Below are positions 1-8,749 of a DNA stretch of 64,000 nt, piece after piece. The position numbers and the translations under genes were made by a program. Source of the DNA: JASLMY01 sp965226475 (lineage in GTDB: Bacteria; Pseudomonadota; Alphaproteobacteria; GCA-2731375); the NCBI GenBank assembly GCA_965226475.1, contig CBDDDJ010000003.1, positions 1-64,000 on the forward strand. The letters are read 5' to 3'. Within the stretch, counting starts at the first letter, position 1, and each line of letters begins with the position of its first letter. The notes beneath the pieces are model-generated. The model was not told the DNA's origin. It ran no database searches and saw only the letters and a program-made list of their open reading frames with translations.

Positions 1-359
1 CCGTCATGGGGATTGCCGCCACGGCGGCGGCAGCGATGGGGCGAGAGCAGATTGTTCTCGCGCATCAGGCGGAGCACCCGCTTGCGGGCAACCCGGATGT
101 CGCGACAGACCCGAAGCCGAGCCCAGACCTTGCGGTAGCCCTCGCCCTCCCAGGGCGATGCCTCCAGGTCGGCTTCGATCGCCACCAGCAGCGCCTGGTC
201 CGAGATCGCGGGCTTCGGTCCCCGACGCTTTGCCGGCGGCTGCTCGGCGTGCTGGCCGGAGGTCATGGCGTAGAACGAGGAGCGGGCCATGCCCCAGGCG
301 GCGCAGACCCGCCGCAGGCCGTAGGCCAGACCCGTGCCGGGCGAGGTGGCGGCACTCAT
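1..359 (-). CDS. Transposase orfB (DDE integrase core), 5' part only
   Basis: The first 119 or so residues of the 301-aa orfB found complete at 18054-18959. Only the N-terminal region before the first catalytic Asp is inside the window. It overlaps the stop of orfA by four bases (ATGA), as in the other copies, which suggests translational coupling. The reading frame is open to the window edge. Confidence 0.85.
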   Translation of the reverse strand, partial: MSAATSPGTGLAYGLRRVCAAWGMARSSFYAMTSGQHAEQPPAKRRGPKPAISDQALLVAIEADLEASPWEGEGYRKVWARLRVCRDIRVARKRVLRLMRENNLLSPHRCRRRGGNPHD

Positions 360-766
360 CGCCGCGACCTCCGCCGCCCCAAAGGGCCGAAGGTCTCCGT
401 CTTGGCCTCCAGCAGTTCCACCTGCATGGTCAACTCTCCGATCCGCTTCATGGCGCTATCCAGTTCCGCCTGCACCGGATCGCCCTTGCGTCGCTTGAGC
501 GAGGCGTCGATCCCGCCGATCGCTTTCTCACGCCACTGCTCGAGCCGGAAGATCTCTACGCCCAACTGGCGCGACAGAAGTTGCACCGGCTCGTCACGCA
601 AAAGCCGCGGAACGACCTCACGCTTGCGCGCCACCGTCCATCGCTGGCCAAGTCCCAGCGGGCCTGCCGGCAAAGCCTGGCCTGGGGAAAACGTGGACGA
701 GCCAAGCTCGCCCGCATTTACCACAGGCCCATCAACAGCAACTTTCTTCTCAAAATTATCGGCCAT
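356..766 (-). CDS. Transposase orfA (helix-turn-helix protein)
   Basis: 136-aa DNA-binding partner of orfB. The start at 766 (MADNFEKK) is preferred over an upstream in-frame ATG because an AAGGAGG ribosome-binding site lies eight bases before it. The middle part (WTVARKREVVPRLLRDEPV, then LEQWREKA) has the look of an IS3-type orfA helix-turn-helix, and the C-terminus is a heptad-like region (AMKRIGELTMQVELLEAK) suited to multimerisation. Identical in layout to the copies at 17647-18057 and 35080-35490. Family placement between IS3 and IS481 is uncertain. Confidence 0.8.
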   Translation of the reverse strand: MADNFEKKVAVDGPVVNAGELGSSTFSPGQALPAGPLGLGQRWTVARKREVVPRLLRDEPVQLLSRQLGVEIFRLEQWREKAIGGIDASLKRRKGDPVQAELDSAMKRIGELTMQVELLEAKTETFGPLGRRRSRR

Positions 767-832
767 GTTCCGGTCCTCCTTGGACACTTCGATTAAGCCA
801 ATTCTGTGTCCAAGGAAATCGGGTCCGACTCA

Positions 833-1242
833 ATGCCACCTCCGGGCACTTCGCGGCCGATGCCAACCTGACAGCCCATTTCGGGCAGACGGTGGATGAC
901 ACCAATACTACTCCCGCGAACGAAGCAGGCCAGATTCAGCCCAACCTGTTGAACAGCGTTGCCGGCACCATCGACAACTTCGTCCTGTCAGGTGGGAAGG
1001 AGAATGCCTGGTCCGTAAACCTCCAGGGCGAACGCGTAGACGGTGCGAACACCTTCTCCGGTTCAGCCAATGGCGGTGGGGCGGCTGGAACTTTCAGCGG
1101 CACATACCACGGTGCAACGCCTTTAACCGAGTCTGACGGCGACGGGACCACCAGGGTCGCACCGGGCGCGGTGGTTGGCGAGTTCGACGCCAACTTCTCG
1201 AACGGCTCGGCGGCCGGCGCCTTCGGGGCAAGGAAGCAGTAG
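833..1242 (+). pseudogene. TbpB-like surface lipoprotein, C-terminal barrel fragment
   Basis: Reading in frame from the IS edge gives SGHFAADANLTAHFG, then SVAGTIDNFVLSGG, SGSANGGGAAGTFSGTYHG and a C-terminus ending AAGAFGARKQ. This alternation of short beta strands with Gly/Asn turns and the closing G-F-G-A motif is typical of the C-terminal eight-stranded barrel of transferrin-binding-protein-B-like or factor-H-binding-protein-like lipoproteins. The signal peptide, lipobox and N-terminal domain are missing because IS copy 1 interrupts the gene at 832/833; the 5' part should lie left of the window. The next gene is a Slam-type translocator, the known export partner of this class, which supports the call. 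The ATG at 892 is an internal Met, not the true start. Confidence 0.72.
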
Positions 1243-1305
1243 CACAAGCCGGATGGTCGGGTTCCCTTCCACGGGGACCTGACCTCCCGGCGCTGAGTTC
1301 AGGAA

Positions 1306-1335
1306 GAGGGTGGCAGGTTTGCCACCCTCTTTTTT
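1306..1335 (+). terminator. Rho-independent terminator after the lipoprotein gene
   Basis: Perfect 10-bp stem GAGGGTGGCA / TGCCACCCTC around a GGTT loop, followed directly by six T. It lies 64 bases after the lipoprotein stop and 35 bases before the Slam start, so it should end or attenuate the lipoprotein transcript before the downstream translocator gene. Confidence 0.9.
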
Positions 1336-1369
1336 CTTTCCGGTAAACACCCTTCCGAGTAGTGGTTCG

Positions 1370-2566
1370 ATGATCAGCTCCCTCCTCCGCACCCTCGCGA
1401 TCGCCGCCTGTCTCGCGCTCGCCGCACCGGCCTCGGGCGCCGACAAGGAGCCCCCCGCACCACCGGCCGGCGGCGTGAAGAAGGCGCGGGCCCTGGTCCA
1501 TGTGGGCAAGTTCGAACAAGCACTCGTCATACTCCGGCCGCTCACCCGGGGCCCCGCGGCGCGGCCGAATGTGCGGTTCCTTCTCGGCCTCGCCGCGATC
1601 GGCGCCGCGCAGCTGCGCGGCGTTTCCGGGGACAGGCGGGATGCGCTGCTGGACGAGGCGATCGTCGCCCCAGTCCTGCCCGACACCAATGTCGGCGCGA
1701 GCTCGGACCAGCGGATCATCTATATCGACGTCGGCGGCCAACGCCTGCCTTTCCGCCGCGACCAGGAGGAGCTGACCACCTCGGGCATCGGCATCTCGGC
1801 GTGGATCGGCGGAGAATACCAGTACCCGCTCGGCGACCCCGGAACAGGGTCCGGGGCAAGCAGCTGGCGGCTGCGCGCGGGCGGCAACCTCTCCCGCAAG
1901 GAATACCAGGAGAGCCGGTTCGACCAGATGACGCTCTCGGGCCATGTCGGACCGCGCTGGCTGATCGGCCGGACCAGTGAGGTTAGCCTGCTCCTGAGCG
2001 GGCTGCATCACTGGACGGGGTCGGGGGTCGAGGAGCCCTCGCAACACGATATCGGCTTCCGTATCGAGGGAAGGCACCGGCTCAACCGGCGGACCACGGT
2101 GAACGCGCGGGCCTCCCGGCACGAACGCCGCTACGACAAGGACACGCATCGCGACGGGCCGAACACCGATGTCTCGCTGGGCGTGGGCTGGGTGGCCTCG
2201 CCGACCGTGCGCATCGATGCGTCGGCCGGCTGGGGGCGCGAGCGGACGGAGGCCAAACACTGGCGCCATTCCCGCCGCTGGGTGCAGCTCGGGGCCACGG
2301 CGCTGCTCCCCTGGGGCTTCACTGTGGGCGGCACGGGCACGCTGCGCTGGGCCGAATACGAGGGCGACTGGTCCCCATTCACGATGCCCGGGCAGTCCCG
2401 CAGCCACCTCACCCGCACCCTGCGCCTGTTCGCGCATAACCGGGCGCTGACCGTCGAAGGGTTCAGCCCGCAGATCTCGGTCACGCAGGAACAGCGCAAC
2501 ACCAACGCCCAGCTCCACGACTACGAGCGCGTCTTCGGCGAGTTCCGCTTCGTCCGCCTGTTCTGA
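1370..2566 (+). CDS. Slam-type surface lipoprotein assembly protein (DUF560 barrel)
   Basis: 398 aa, outer membrane. Slam proteins move lipoproteins such as TbpB to the cell surface. Residues 1-24 are a Sec signal peptide (ATG at 1370, cleavage near ASGA-DKE). Residues 38-80 look like one TPR-like helical pair (ARALVHVGKFEQALVILRPL). From about residue 102 the sequence matches the start of the Slam barrel: LPDTNVGASSDQ, then TSGIGISAWIGGEYQYPLG, followed by alternating amphipathic strands to the C-terminal FRFVRLF, whose final Phe is typical for barrels handled by the BAM complex. Oddity: Slam proteins normally have a longer helical N-terminal domain; here only about 80 residues precede the barrel, suggesting an internal deletion. 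Its likely substrate gene is just upstream but broken by an IS. Confidence 0.8.
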   Translation: MISSLLRTLAIAACLALAAPASGADKEPPAPPAGGVKKARALVHVGKFEQALVILRPLTRGPAARPNVRFLLGLAAIGAAQLRGVSGDRRDALLDEAIVAPVLPDTNVGASSDQRIIYIDVGGQRLPFRRDQEELTTSGIGISAWIGGEYQYPLGDPGTGSGASSWRLRAGGNLSRKEYQESRFDQMTLSGHVGPRWLIGRTSEVSLLLSGLHHWTGSGVEEPSQHDIGFRIEGRHRLNRRTTVNARASRHERRYDKDTHRDGPNTDVSLGVGWVASPTVRIDASAGWGRERTEAKHWRHSRRWVQLGATALLPWGFTVGGTGTLRWAEYEGDWSPFTMPGQSRSHLTRTLRLFAHNRALTVEGFSPQISVTQEQRNTNAQLHDYERVFGEFRFVRLF

Positions 2567-2617
2567 GGGGCCAAGCACGGCCCGCCCGACCTCATCGAGC
2601 GGCTGGTCAATAAAAAA

Positions 2618-3642
2618 GGCTCAATTCGTGAATTGTATGCGTCACCTTGTTACGGCGGCGGCGAGGCAGGCTCGGTCATTGGCGCCGGGGGCGAGGCCGA
2701 CGAGGTGGAACCAGCTCAGGTAGTTGTCCAGATAGCGGGTGGCGATGCCGCGGCGGGGACGCAGGAAGTCCTTCAACCGGCTGTGGCGGCTGTTCACCGT
2801 CTGCACATGCAGATCGCCCCGAACCCGTTCCCCCATCGAGCGGTTGAGTGCTTCGTGGCTCACCCCGAGCGCGGCGGCGCAAGGTGGATAGCTCGCGCCA
2901 CCGTCGGAGACCAGCAGGGCGTCCTTCGCGACCACCGGGTCGAGAGCAGCCGTGAGCGCCGCCGCGTCGACCCTGGGCAGCACCGCGCTCACCGTCGTCC
3001 CGCTCCGGTCCGCCGCCATGAGAACCGGCACCTGCTCGCGCGAGAGGCCGCGCTTCTTCGCCTTGCCGCCCCGCCGCCGTGCCTTGCGTCCCAGCCCGCG
3101 CGCGCCCTTCCGGCTCTCCAGGACGTAGGTCTCGTCCGCTTCCACGATCCCCTTGAGCACCTCCGAATCGCTCCGCGCCGCCGCCAGAAACCGGTGACGC
3201 CAGCGGAACGCCGTGCTCACCGCCACGTCGCAGCGCGCCGCCGAGGCCTTCACCGTCTCCCCCTCCGCCAGCGACGCCCCGAACGACAGCCAGCGTTCCT
3301 TGTGGTGCAGGCCCGACAGCGGCGTACCGGTCAGCGCGTTGAAGGTCCTGCCGCAGCCCTTGCACTGGTAGCGCCGCAGACCCCGCGCCATACCGCGCGA
3401 AACCGCCCCTTCGCTCGCGCAGTGCGGACAGCGCCGGGCCTCGTCCACACCAAGCTCGATCGCGGCCTTCGATGCCTCGCCTTCGCTCCGGCCCGACAGC
3501 ACCGCGAGCGCCTCGTGCCGCTGCACGCGCGTCAGCCCGCGCGCCGCCGAAAGCCACACCTGGAAACCCTTGCCGTCCATGACCCAACCTCCTGACGTTC
3601 CGGGCATTCTATCACAAATGCATACGTTTCACGAATTGAGCC
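2618..3642 (-). mobile_element. IS1595-family element
   Basis: 1025 bp bounded by inverted repeats GGCTCAATTCGTGAA (left) and its complement (right, differing only in the next two bases before GTATGC). It carries one intact transposase gene. The flanks are A/T-rich (ATAAAAAA left, TAAAATAA right) and show no exact 8-bp duplication. The right end abuts the remnant of a second, different IS1595-type element. Confidence 0.85.
2642..3580 (-). CDS. IS1595-family transposase
   Basis: 312 aa; start at 3580 (MDGKGFQVW) chosen because AGGAGG sits seven bases upstream, better than the ATG at 3607. N-terminal zinc ribbon with CPHC and CKGC pairs (residues about 50-80), then an ISXO2-like catalytic domain with EADETYVLE, LVSDGGASYPP and TVNSRHSRLKDFL. 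Full length, no frame damage, so probably active. It does not resemble the IS1595-type transposase remnants at 3733 and 54442 closely. Confidence 0.88.
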   Translation of the reverse strand: MDGKGFQVWLSAARGLTRVQRHEALAVLSGRSEGEASKAAIELGVDEARRCPHCASEGAVSRGMARGLRRYQCKGCGRTFNALTGTPLSGLHHKERWLSFGASLAEGETVKASAARCDVAVSTAFRWRHRFLAAARSDSEVLKGIVEADETYVLESRKGARGLGRKARRRGGKAKKRGLSREQVPVLMAADRSGTTVSAVLPRVDAAALTAALDPVVAKDALLVSDGGASYPPCAAALGVSHEALNRSMGERVRGDLHVQTVNSRHSRLKDFLRPRRGIATRYLDNYLSWFHLVGLAPGANDRACLAAAVTR

Positions 3643-3732
3643 TAAAATAAAGGGCTTATCCGTCTGAACCCGGTTTGACGACATGTTGGGTTTCCGGTTG
3701 CCATCGGCGGAATGTTCGCTTAATGTTCTGTC

Positions 3733-4391
3733 ATGCTCAGCCGCTGGAAGTACGATCGCCCGATGTCCCGCGCCGCCTTCGAGGCGCGCTTTCCCGATGA
3801 AGCCTCCTGCGCTCGGCATCTCGCAGCCAAGCGCTAGCCCGACGGCTTCGTCTGCCCCGCCTGCGGCCATGACAGGGGCTGGGGACTGAAGCGTCGCCGG
3901 GCGAGCTGGGAATGTGCGGCCTGCGGGAAGGAGACTTCGGTGACCGCGGGCACGATCATGCACCGCAGCCACTTGCCCCTGAAGACCTGGTTGATGGCCG
4001 TTCACATCGTGACCAGCCACTCGAACGGTATCTCCGCCCTGCAACTCCAGGCCCAGCTCGGGCTCGGCAGTTACAAGAGTGCCTGGCTCCTGCTGCACAA
4101 GCTGCGCTGCGCCATGGTCGATCCGGATCGCAGCCTGCTTGAGGACCTGGTCGAGATCGATGAGGCCACCCTACCGTTCCGCACCGTAAAAGACCCGACC
4201 ACAGGCGGGCAAGGTCGCAGCCGGCAAGGCAAGATGCGCCTTGCTGGCGCGGTCGAGCTATCGCCCGAGGGCGAGCCACGTCGCATCCGGCTGGCGCCGA
4301 TCGGGGATTTCTCCGCACGCAGCCTTCATGCCTTCGTTGCCGGGACCTCGGCGCCGGGCGCACGGGTAATCACCGATGACTGGAGCGGTTA
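3733..4391 (+). pseudogene. Second IS1595-type transposase, amber stop and 3' truncation
   Basis: Starts MLSRWKYDRPMSRAAFEARF and keeps the zinc ribbon (CPACGHDRG, CAACGKETS) and the first catalytic region (EIDEATLPF). It is about 90% like the copy at 53476-54442. Codon 35 is TAG (3835-3837) where the other copy has Trp, and the gene stops at 4391, after the motif around ITDDWSG, where an IS3 remnant begins. The left terminal repeat (GGGCTTATCC) is still present at about 3652. Clearly dead. Confidence 0.88.
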
Positions 4392-4804
4392 AAGTCCGAG
4401 ACCCACAGCCTATTCGGTGCCGGAGCGTGGAACTGGCGATTGACCTTGTCGAGCGGGCAAGGCGCGGCCTTGTCGCTGACTGTCGTGCGGATCGGCTTGC
4501 CGCGGATCACCCCTTGCAAGCCCATCTCCCGCATCAGCCGCTCAACAGTGCAGCGAGCGACATCGAAGCCTTCCCGCTGCAATTGCCGCCACGCCTTGCG
4601 CACGCCCTAGACACGGAAGTTCTCTTCGAAGACGCGTCGGACCTCGAGCTTGAGAGCCATATCCCGCTTCGCCCGTGCCGACAGCCTGGCCGGATCGCGC
4701 CGCCTGGCCACATGGTCGTGGTAGGTCGACGGGGCGATCGGCAGCACCTTGCAGATCGGCTCGACCCCGTGCGCCTCGCGATGATCGTCGATGAACGCGA
4801 TCAT
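4392..4804 (-). pseudogene. IS3-family transposase orfB, nonsense and truncated
   Basis: Begins MIAFIDDHREAHGVEPICKV and reaches VFEENFRV, where TAG replaces the usual Tyr codon (VYGVRKAW in relatives). Reading then continues GVRKAWRQLQREGFDVARCT to LWVSDF, exactly the position of the first catalytic Asp, and ends there at the junction with the IS1595-type fragment. Catalytic core lost. Confidence 0.85.
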
Positions 4805-5127
4805 GGCTTGAACCGGCGGTCGAGCTCCGCCTGGGCAAAATAGGCGCTCGCCTTGCGCGGGATCTCGTTGACCTGCCGGAGGTCGCGGTTCTCCCGCTCC
4901 AGAGCTTTCAACCGCTCGGCGACCTCGCTGGAGACGCCGGCGCGCACGCCGCTGTCGCGCTCGAACCTCTTCACCCACTCATTGAGCGTCTGCGCCGTGC
5001 AGCCGATCTTCCCAGCTATCGAGGAAACAGCCGCCCAACGCGAGGCGTGTTCGCCCTCGTGATCCACAACCATCCGCACCGCGCGGGCGCGAACCTCAGA
5101 AGAAAACCTGTTCCTTGTCTTGCTCAT
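4801..5127 (-). CDS. IS3-family transposase orfA
   Basis: 108 aa, intact. MSKTRNRFSSEVRARAVRMV starts a helix-turn-helix of the IS3 orfA type (HEGEHASRWAAVSSIAGKIG, CTAQTLNEWVKRFERD), followed by a leucine-rich coiled region (ERLKALERENRDLRQVNEI). The stop overlaps the ATG of orfB (ATGA). Its element cannot transpose by itself because orfB is broken. Confidence 0.85.
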   Translation of the reverse strand: MSKTRNRFSSEVRARAVRMVVDHEGEHASRWAAVSSIAGKIGCTAQTLNEWVKRFERDSGVRAGVSSEVAERLKALERENRDLRQVNEIPRKASAYFAQAELDRRFKP

Positions 5128-5258
5128 AATGGCTCCACTTTCTCAAGAGTTGGAGCCTCCGCCAAACCCGGTGCGGTTCACTTGCATCAGACGGGGTCCA
5201 CATACGTCCACAGATGCGCCACCCATGGCCCCTTGTCGGTTGCGACGAGGGGCGGGGG

Positions 5259-5490
5259 ATGTACGGCGTGGAGCTCTATGCGGCGGTTCGGCTGGCGGTT
5301 GTCGACGAGGGTCTGAGCCATCACGAGGCAGCCCGGCGGTTTGGCATCGACCGCCGGACGGTGAAGAAGATGCTGAGCTATTCGGCGCCGCCGGGCTACC
5401 GGCGGATGAAGCCGGTGCGGCGGCCCAAGCTGGACGGGTTCACCGGCATCGTCGACGCGATCCTGGAGGCGGACACGGATCCGGACGTCA
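5259..5490 (+). pseudogene. IS21-family IstA, N-terminal fragment
   Basis: MYGVELYAAVRLAVVDEGLS followed by HHEAARRFGIDRRTVKKML and APPGYRRMKPVRRPKLDGF is the N-terminal helix-turn-helix of an IstA transposase, clearly related to but different from the two full IS21 copies in this window. It ends near 5490 (ILEADTD). The following 80 bases read in frame but do not continue IstA. On the minus strand, 5490-5572 could encode MTRAPVEVLRSGDRVELLA, of unknown origin. Confidence 0.75.
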
Positions 5491-5569
5491 ACGACCGACC
5501 CGAACGTCAGGACGGCCAGCAGTTCGACCCGGTCGCCCGAGCGCAGGACCTCGACGGGCGCGCGGGTCA

Positions 5570-5599
5570 TTGACTTTCTTGCACGATATCTTGTATCTA
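5570..5599 (+). promoter_or_regulatory. Candidate sigma-70 promoter for the transglycosylase gene
   Basis: TTGACT at 5570-5575 and TATCTA at 5594-5599 with an 18-base spacer, in a short A/T-richer stretch, 54 bases before the ATG at 5654. Pattern match only. Confidence 0.45.
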
Positions 5600-5653
5600 G
5601 ATCACACATCGATACCCGATTTTGCGATCCAGCAACAACACTAGAACAAGTAC

Positions 5654-7765
5654 ATGAGAGAGCGCGGTGTCCGGCCAGGAATTGGTGCAGCGCTGGCCGG
5701 CTGCGTTCTGTTCTGGTTTGCTGCATGCGAGATCGCGACCACCGATACGCCGCCGCGTATCCTGAGCGAAGCGGATCGGAAACAGTTTCAACACGCTCTG
5801 AAAGCTGCTGCCCATGACAAGTGGCAAGCCACGATCCGCAGTGCCAAACGGGTCAGCCATCCGTTGGCGCCGGCATTGATCGAATGGTTCCGCCTCCGGC
5901 GACAGAAGGCCAACGTGCCATTCGCCGATATCAAATCGTTTCTGGATGCGTATCCGGACTGGCCGGGTCGCGCGGCACTGACGCGGCGCGCCGAAGAGCG
6001 GATGCCGGATACGTTTTTTGGCCCGGCCGCCCGTGCCTGGTTCATCCGCTTTCCGCCGCTGACCGGTCCCGGCAAACAGCGTTTGGCGGAGGCTCTAATC
6101 GCCGATGGCGATATCGAAGCCGGCCGTCAGATGCTCCGTGACGCCTGGATTAACGCCGATTTTTCGGCAGACCAGGAAAAGCGCTTTCTGAGCAAGCACA
6201 AGGCCCTGCTCGGCGTTGACGATCACAATTTCCGGCTCGATCGGCTATTGTGGGACGAGCGCCGCTTTGCCGCCCGGCGACTGCTCGGATATGCCGGCAA
6301 AGATCACCGGCGTTTGGCCGAAGCGCGCCTCGCCTTGATGGAGCGCAAGCGCGGAGTCGATGCGGCGATCAGCCGGGTGCCGCGCGGACTGGTTAGTCAC
6401 CCCGGCTTGATGTTCGAACGAGTCCGCTGGCGCCGCCGCGCCGGCAAGGATTCCGACGCCCGCGAATTGCTTCTCGACCTGCCCGCGGGTCTCGGCCGCC
6501 CCGGCAAATGGTGGTATGAGCAAAGCTACCAGATCCGGCAGGCGATCGAGGACGGCCTGATCGACGATGCCTACGCCATCGCCTCCAGACATGGGCAAAT
6601 CGAAAATGGTCCATTTTCTGACGCCGAGTGGCTGGCCGGTTGGCTGGCTTTGCGATTTCTAAACGAACCGGCTCTCGCCGAGAGCCACTTCACGGCAATG
6701 TACGGCCGGGTGCGCTATCCGATCAGCCGCGCCCGCGCGGCCTATTGGATCGGACGTGCCGCGCGGGCCGCCGCCGACGAGGACCGGGCAACAATCTGGT
6801 TTCGGCTGGCTGCCCGTCATCCGACCACGTTCTACGGGCAATTGGCCAGCCAGACTCTATCCTTAACCAATCACTTGCCGGTGGAAGAGCCATCCGTCAT
6901 ACCTGAATTGCGCGATCGGTTCGAGGCGCGTCCGGTGGTACAGGCAGCGCGAATCCTGGGCGAAGCAGGAGACTTCGATACTCTGCAGACATTCGTCATT
7001 CACCTGAGCCGGGGTGCCAGGACGCCAGGCGAACACCTTCTTGTCAGCCAAATTGGCCTGACCTACGGCGCACCACATATATCGGTCAAGGCGGCCAAGC
7101 GAGCGTCACGAAGTGGTGTCCACCTTGTCGCGTACAACTACCCGGTTTCCTTCGGTGAGGCGGAAGTCAGCCACGCGCCGGATCCTCCCGAACTTGCCTT
7201 GTTGCTGGGCTTGGCACGGCAGGAAAGCGAGATGAATCCGCTGGCGGTCAGCCGGGCCGGAGCGTACGGTCTGATGCAATTGAAGCCGAGGACCGCGAAG
7301 TGGCTCTCCCGGGCGCTAGGTGTTGCATACAGCAAGTCTCGGCTGACGCGGGACCCGGGCTATAACATCACGCTTGGCAGTGCTTATCTGTCCAGGTTGC
7401 TTGTGGACTATCGGGGCGCCTATGCCCTTGCGCTTGCGGCGTACAATGCCGGGCCGTCGCGTGTCGAAAAATGGCTGCGTACGTACGGGGACCCGCGCGA
7501 CGGCTTGATCGATCCCATCGACTGGATCGAATTGGTACCGTTCTCCGAAACTCGCAACTACATCCAACGGGTCCTGGAAAGCGCCCTAGTCTACCGCTCT
7601 GCGCTGAACGGAGCCCCAAGCCCGACCGAAATCCGTTTGCTCGGCCCGCCGGTCATGCTGGATGCCGCGGCAGCCTGCGTACCAACTGGCCGCAATTGCG
7701 GCACAGCGTCTCCACCGAAGCATCATACGGCCCGATCCGGCGCCCGCGAAGATGGGACCATCTGA
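5654..7765 (+). CDS. slt: Soluble lytic murein transglycosylase (Slt70-like)
   Basis: 703 aa, periplasmic. Cleaves the MurNAc-GlcNAc bond of peptidoglycan with formation of 1,6-anhydro-MurNAc, in wall turnover. A hydrophobic N-terminal segment (about residues 8-25, LAGCVLFWFAAC) may be a signal peptide; two Cys (17 and 25) could be lipobox residues, the second followed by EIATTD being more plausible. Residues 40-500 are a long helical superhelix as in Slt70. The catalytic SLT domain follows: LLGLARQESEMNPLAVSRAG with Glu524 as the general acid, AYGLMQLKPRTA, and ALAAYNAGPSRVEKWL (about 593-608). Full length, undamaged, flanked on both sides by IS debris; the only complete housekeeping-type gene between 2.6 and 10.5 kb. 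Confidence 0.93.
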   Translation: MRERGVRPGIGAALAGCVLFWFAACEIATTDTPPRILSEADRKQFQHALKAAAHDKWQATIRSAKRVSHPLAPALIEWFRLRRQKANVPFADIKSFLDAYPDWPGRAALTRRAEERMPDTFFGPAARAWFIRFPPLTGPGKQRLAEALIADGDIEAGRQMLRDAWINADFSADQEKRFLSKHKALLGVDDHNFRLDRLLWDERRFAARRLLGYAGKDHRRLAEARLALMERKRGVDAAISRVPRGLVSHPGLMFERVRWRRRAGKDSDARELLLDLPAGLGRPGKWWYEQSYQIRQAIEDGLIDDAYAIASRHGQIENGPFSDAEWLAGWLALRFLNEPALAESHFTAMYGRVRYPISRARAAYWIGRAARAAADEDRATIWFRLAARHPTTFYGQLASQTLSLTNHLPVEEPSVIPELRDRFEARPVVQAARILGEAGDFDTLQTFVIHLSRGARTPGEHLLVSQIGLTYGAPHISVKAAKRASRSGVHLVAYNYPVSFGEAEVSHAPDPPELALLLGLARQESEMNPLAVSRAGAYGLMQLKPRTAKWLSRALGVAYSKSRLTRDPGYNITLGSAYLSRLLVDYRGAYALALAAYNAGPSRVEKWLRTYGDPRDGLIDPIDWIELVPFSETRNYIQRVLESALVYRSALNGAPSPTEIRLLGPPVMLDAAAACVPTGRNCGTASPPKHHTARSGAREDGTI

Positions 7766-8120
7766 TGCGCCGGGGTGAAGGACATAGTTGCGATGGTACG
7801 ATTGCATGCGGCAGTAGATCGGTGCGCCTTGTCCGCAAGGCGGACGAAGGACGTGAAGATCGTCACTGGCGAGAACCGGCCCGGTCTCGGTTCGACCGGA
7901 GTTCGCAGGTCTTCGGCGTCGCGCTGATCCGCCGTGTCGCCGCCTTCCACAACGGGCCGCGGCCTGTCTCGCACCCTGTCAACGGCGGCGTAAAAGTCTG
8001 CCAAGTGTCGGTGCAAGAGACTGCCATTTGTGAGCGCATCAACCGGCTTTGAAAATGCCCTGTTTTTCGTTGGAGATTGTCCCGGTAGTCAACAGGGGGA
8101 ACCTGCGCGGCTTCTCGTAG
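7766..8120 (+). other. Non-coding stretch with an IS21-type terminal remnant
   Basis: No convincing gene. 7825-7842 is a small hairpin (CGCCTTG / CAAGGCG) without a T-run. From 7977 the sequence TGTCAACGGCGGCGTAAAA and the following 25 bases resemble the terminus of the full IS21 elements (TGTCAACGGCGGAGTAAAAC at 21837), so an old IS21 end lies here. Confidence 0.5.
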
Positions 8121-8321
8121 CGCATGTCGGTCGCCAACGCCCCAGGGGAGCGGATTCTTCCGAGGCAGCTAGGCAAGGCGCTAGAGATCATCGCCGCGGG
8201 CGGTGACGTGAACTATGAAGGCGCTTCCCTGGTCGAGTTGGACGATGCCGGCGATCCACCAGGAGCCTATCTTGAAGTGGTAGCAAAAGACGGCGCCTGG
8301 ACGACCGTGCGCGCCCGCTGA
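8121..8321 (+). pseudogene. Branched-chain amino-acid-type ABC binding protein, C-terminal fragment
   Basis: GKALEIIAAGGDVNYEGASL, then LEVVAKDGAWTTVRAR: the last 55 or so residues of a LivK-type periplasmic binding protein (family recognised from the GGxxxYEGASG-like loop and the closing V-x-K-x-G-A-W). An in-frame stop lies just upstream (8118-8120), and there is no signal peptide or binding domain. Confidence 0.65.
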
Positions 8322-8749
8322 ACCGGTATCTACCTTAGACGGGGCGACGGATTGTAGGGGCTTGAACAAATTCTGCCCCCGCAACCCAAACTCCCCGTTA
8401 TCTCAATAGGATGGCGGGGATTTTCATTTCCAGACTCCACGCCGTTGTTCTTCAGGCACCTCATAGGTACCACATTGTTTCCATCTCCAGAGCACTCCAG
8501 ACCACGCCCGACCCCCAACTGCGAAAGTAACAATCCGACAATCCCGCGAAAGCCGCAGTTCATGAGGCGAGAGCCTGTTGCCGTTGGGCCGTTGGGCCTT
8601 CGGAAGCGTCCAGTGTAGCCGCCCTTGTGGCGGGTCTGTCCGAAGGCTCAGTCTCCGATGATGTTCCAGGGGTCGATGGTGGCCCTCGGTGAGAGTCTTC
8701 CGATGATCAGGTCGCCGTCTAAAGCCGCTCCGGCAGCCATCTGGTCAAG
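8322..8749. other. Intergenic, no gene seen
   Basis: 428 bases without a supported gene. 8391-8418 can pair TCCCCG with CGGGGA around a 17-base loop. The stretch 8590-8750 includes short GC-rich repeats (GTTGGGCCGTTGGGCC). Nothing else recognised. Confidence 0.4.

Larger units (their letters stand above)
1..832 (-). mobile_element. 1414-bp IS3/IS481-like element, copy 1 (cut by the window start)
   Basis: Same sequence as the complete copies at 17581-18994 and 34143-35556, so about 580 bases lie outside the window. The visible terminus reads GGGTCCGACTCA and ends at 832. In the complete copies this end is directly followed by a 14-bp target duplication, so 833-846 should be repeated beyond the other end. 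The element lies inside the TbpB-like gene. Copy 1 differs from the other two at least at one codon of orfA (KRRKG instead of KQRKG). Confidence 0.9.
4392..5180 (-). mobile_element. IS3-family element remnant (IS51-like group), 3' end lost
   Basis: The intact terminus at 5180 reads, on the minus strand, TGAACCGCACCGGGTTTGG, followed by orfA and the first half of orfB. The other end is missing; the break at 4391/4392 joins it to the IS1595-type pseudogene. Confidence 0.8.

Noticed and set aside
5490..5572. N-terminal gene fragment MTRAPVEVLRSGDRVELLA on the minus strand
   Set aside because: Only about 28 codons, no family match by eye; mentioned with the IstA remnant instead of being called.
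8380..8425. Possible tRNA or tRNA-like attachment site
   Set aside because: The TCCCCG...CGGGGA pairing is not accompanied by an anticodon or T-arm pattern; no tRNA could be folded by eye anywhere in the window.
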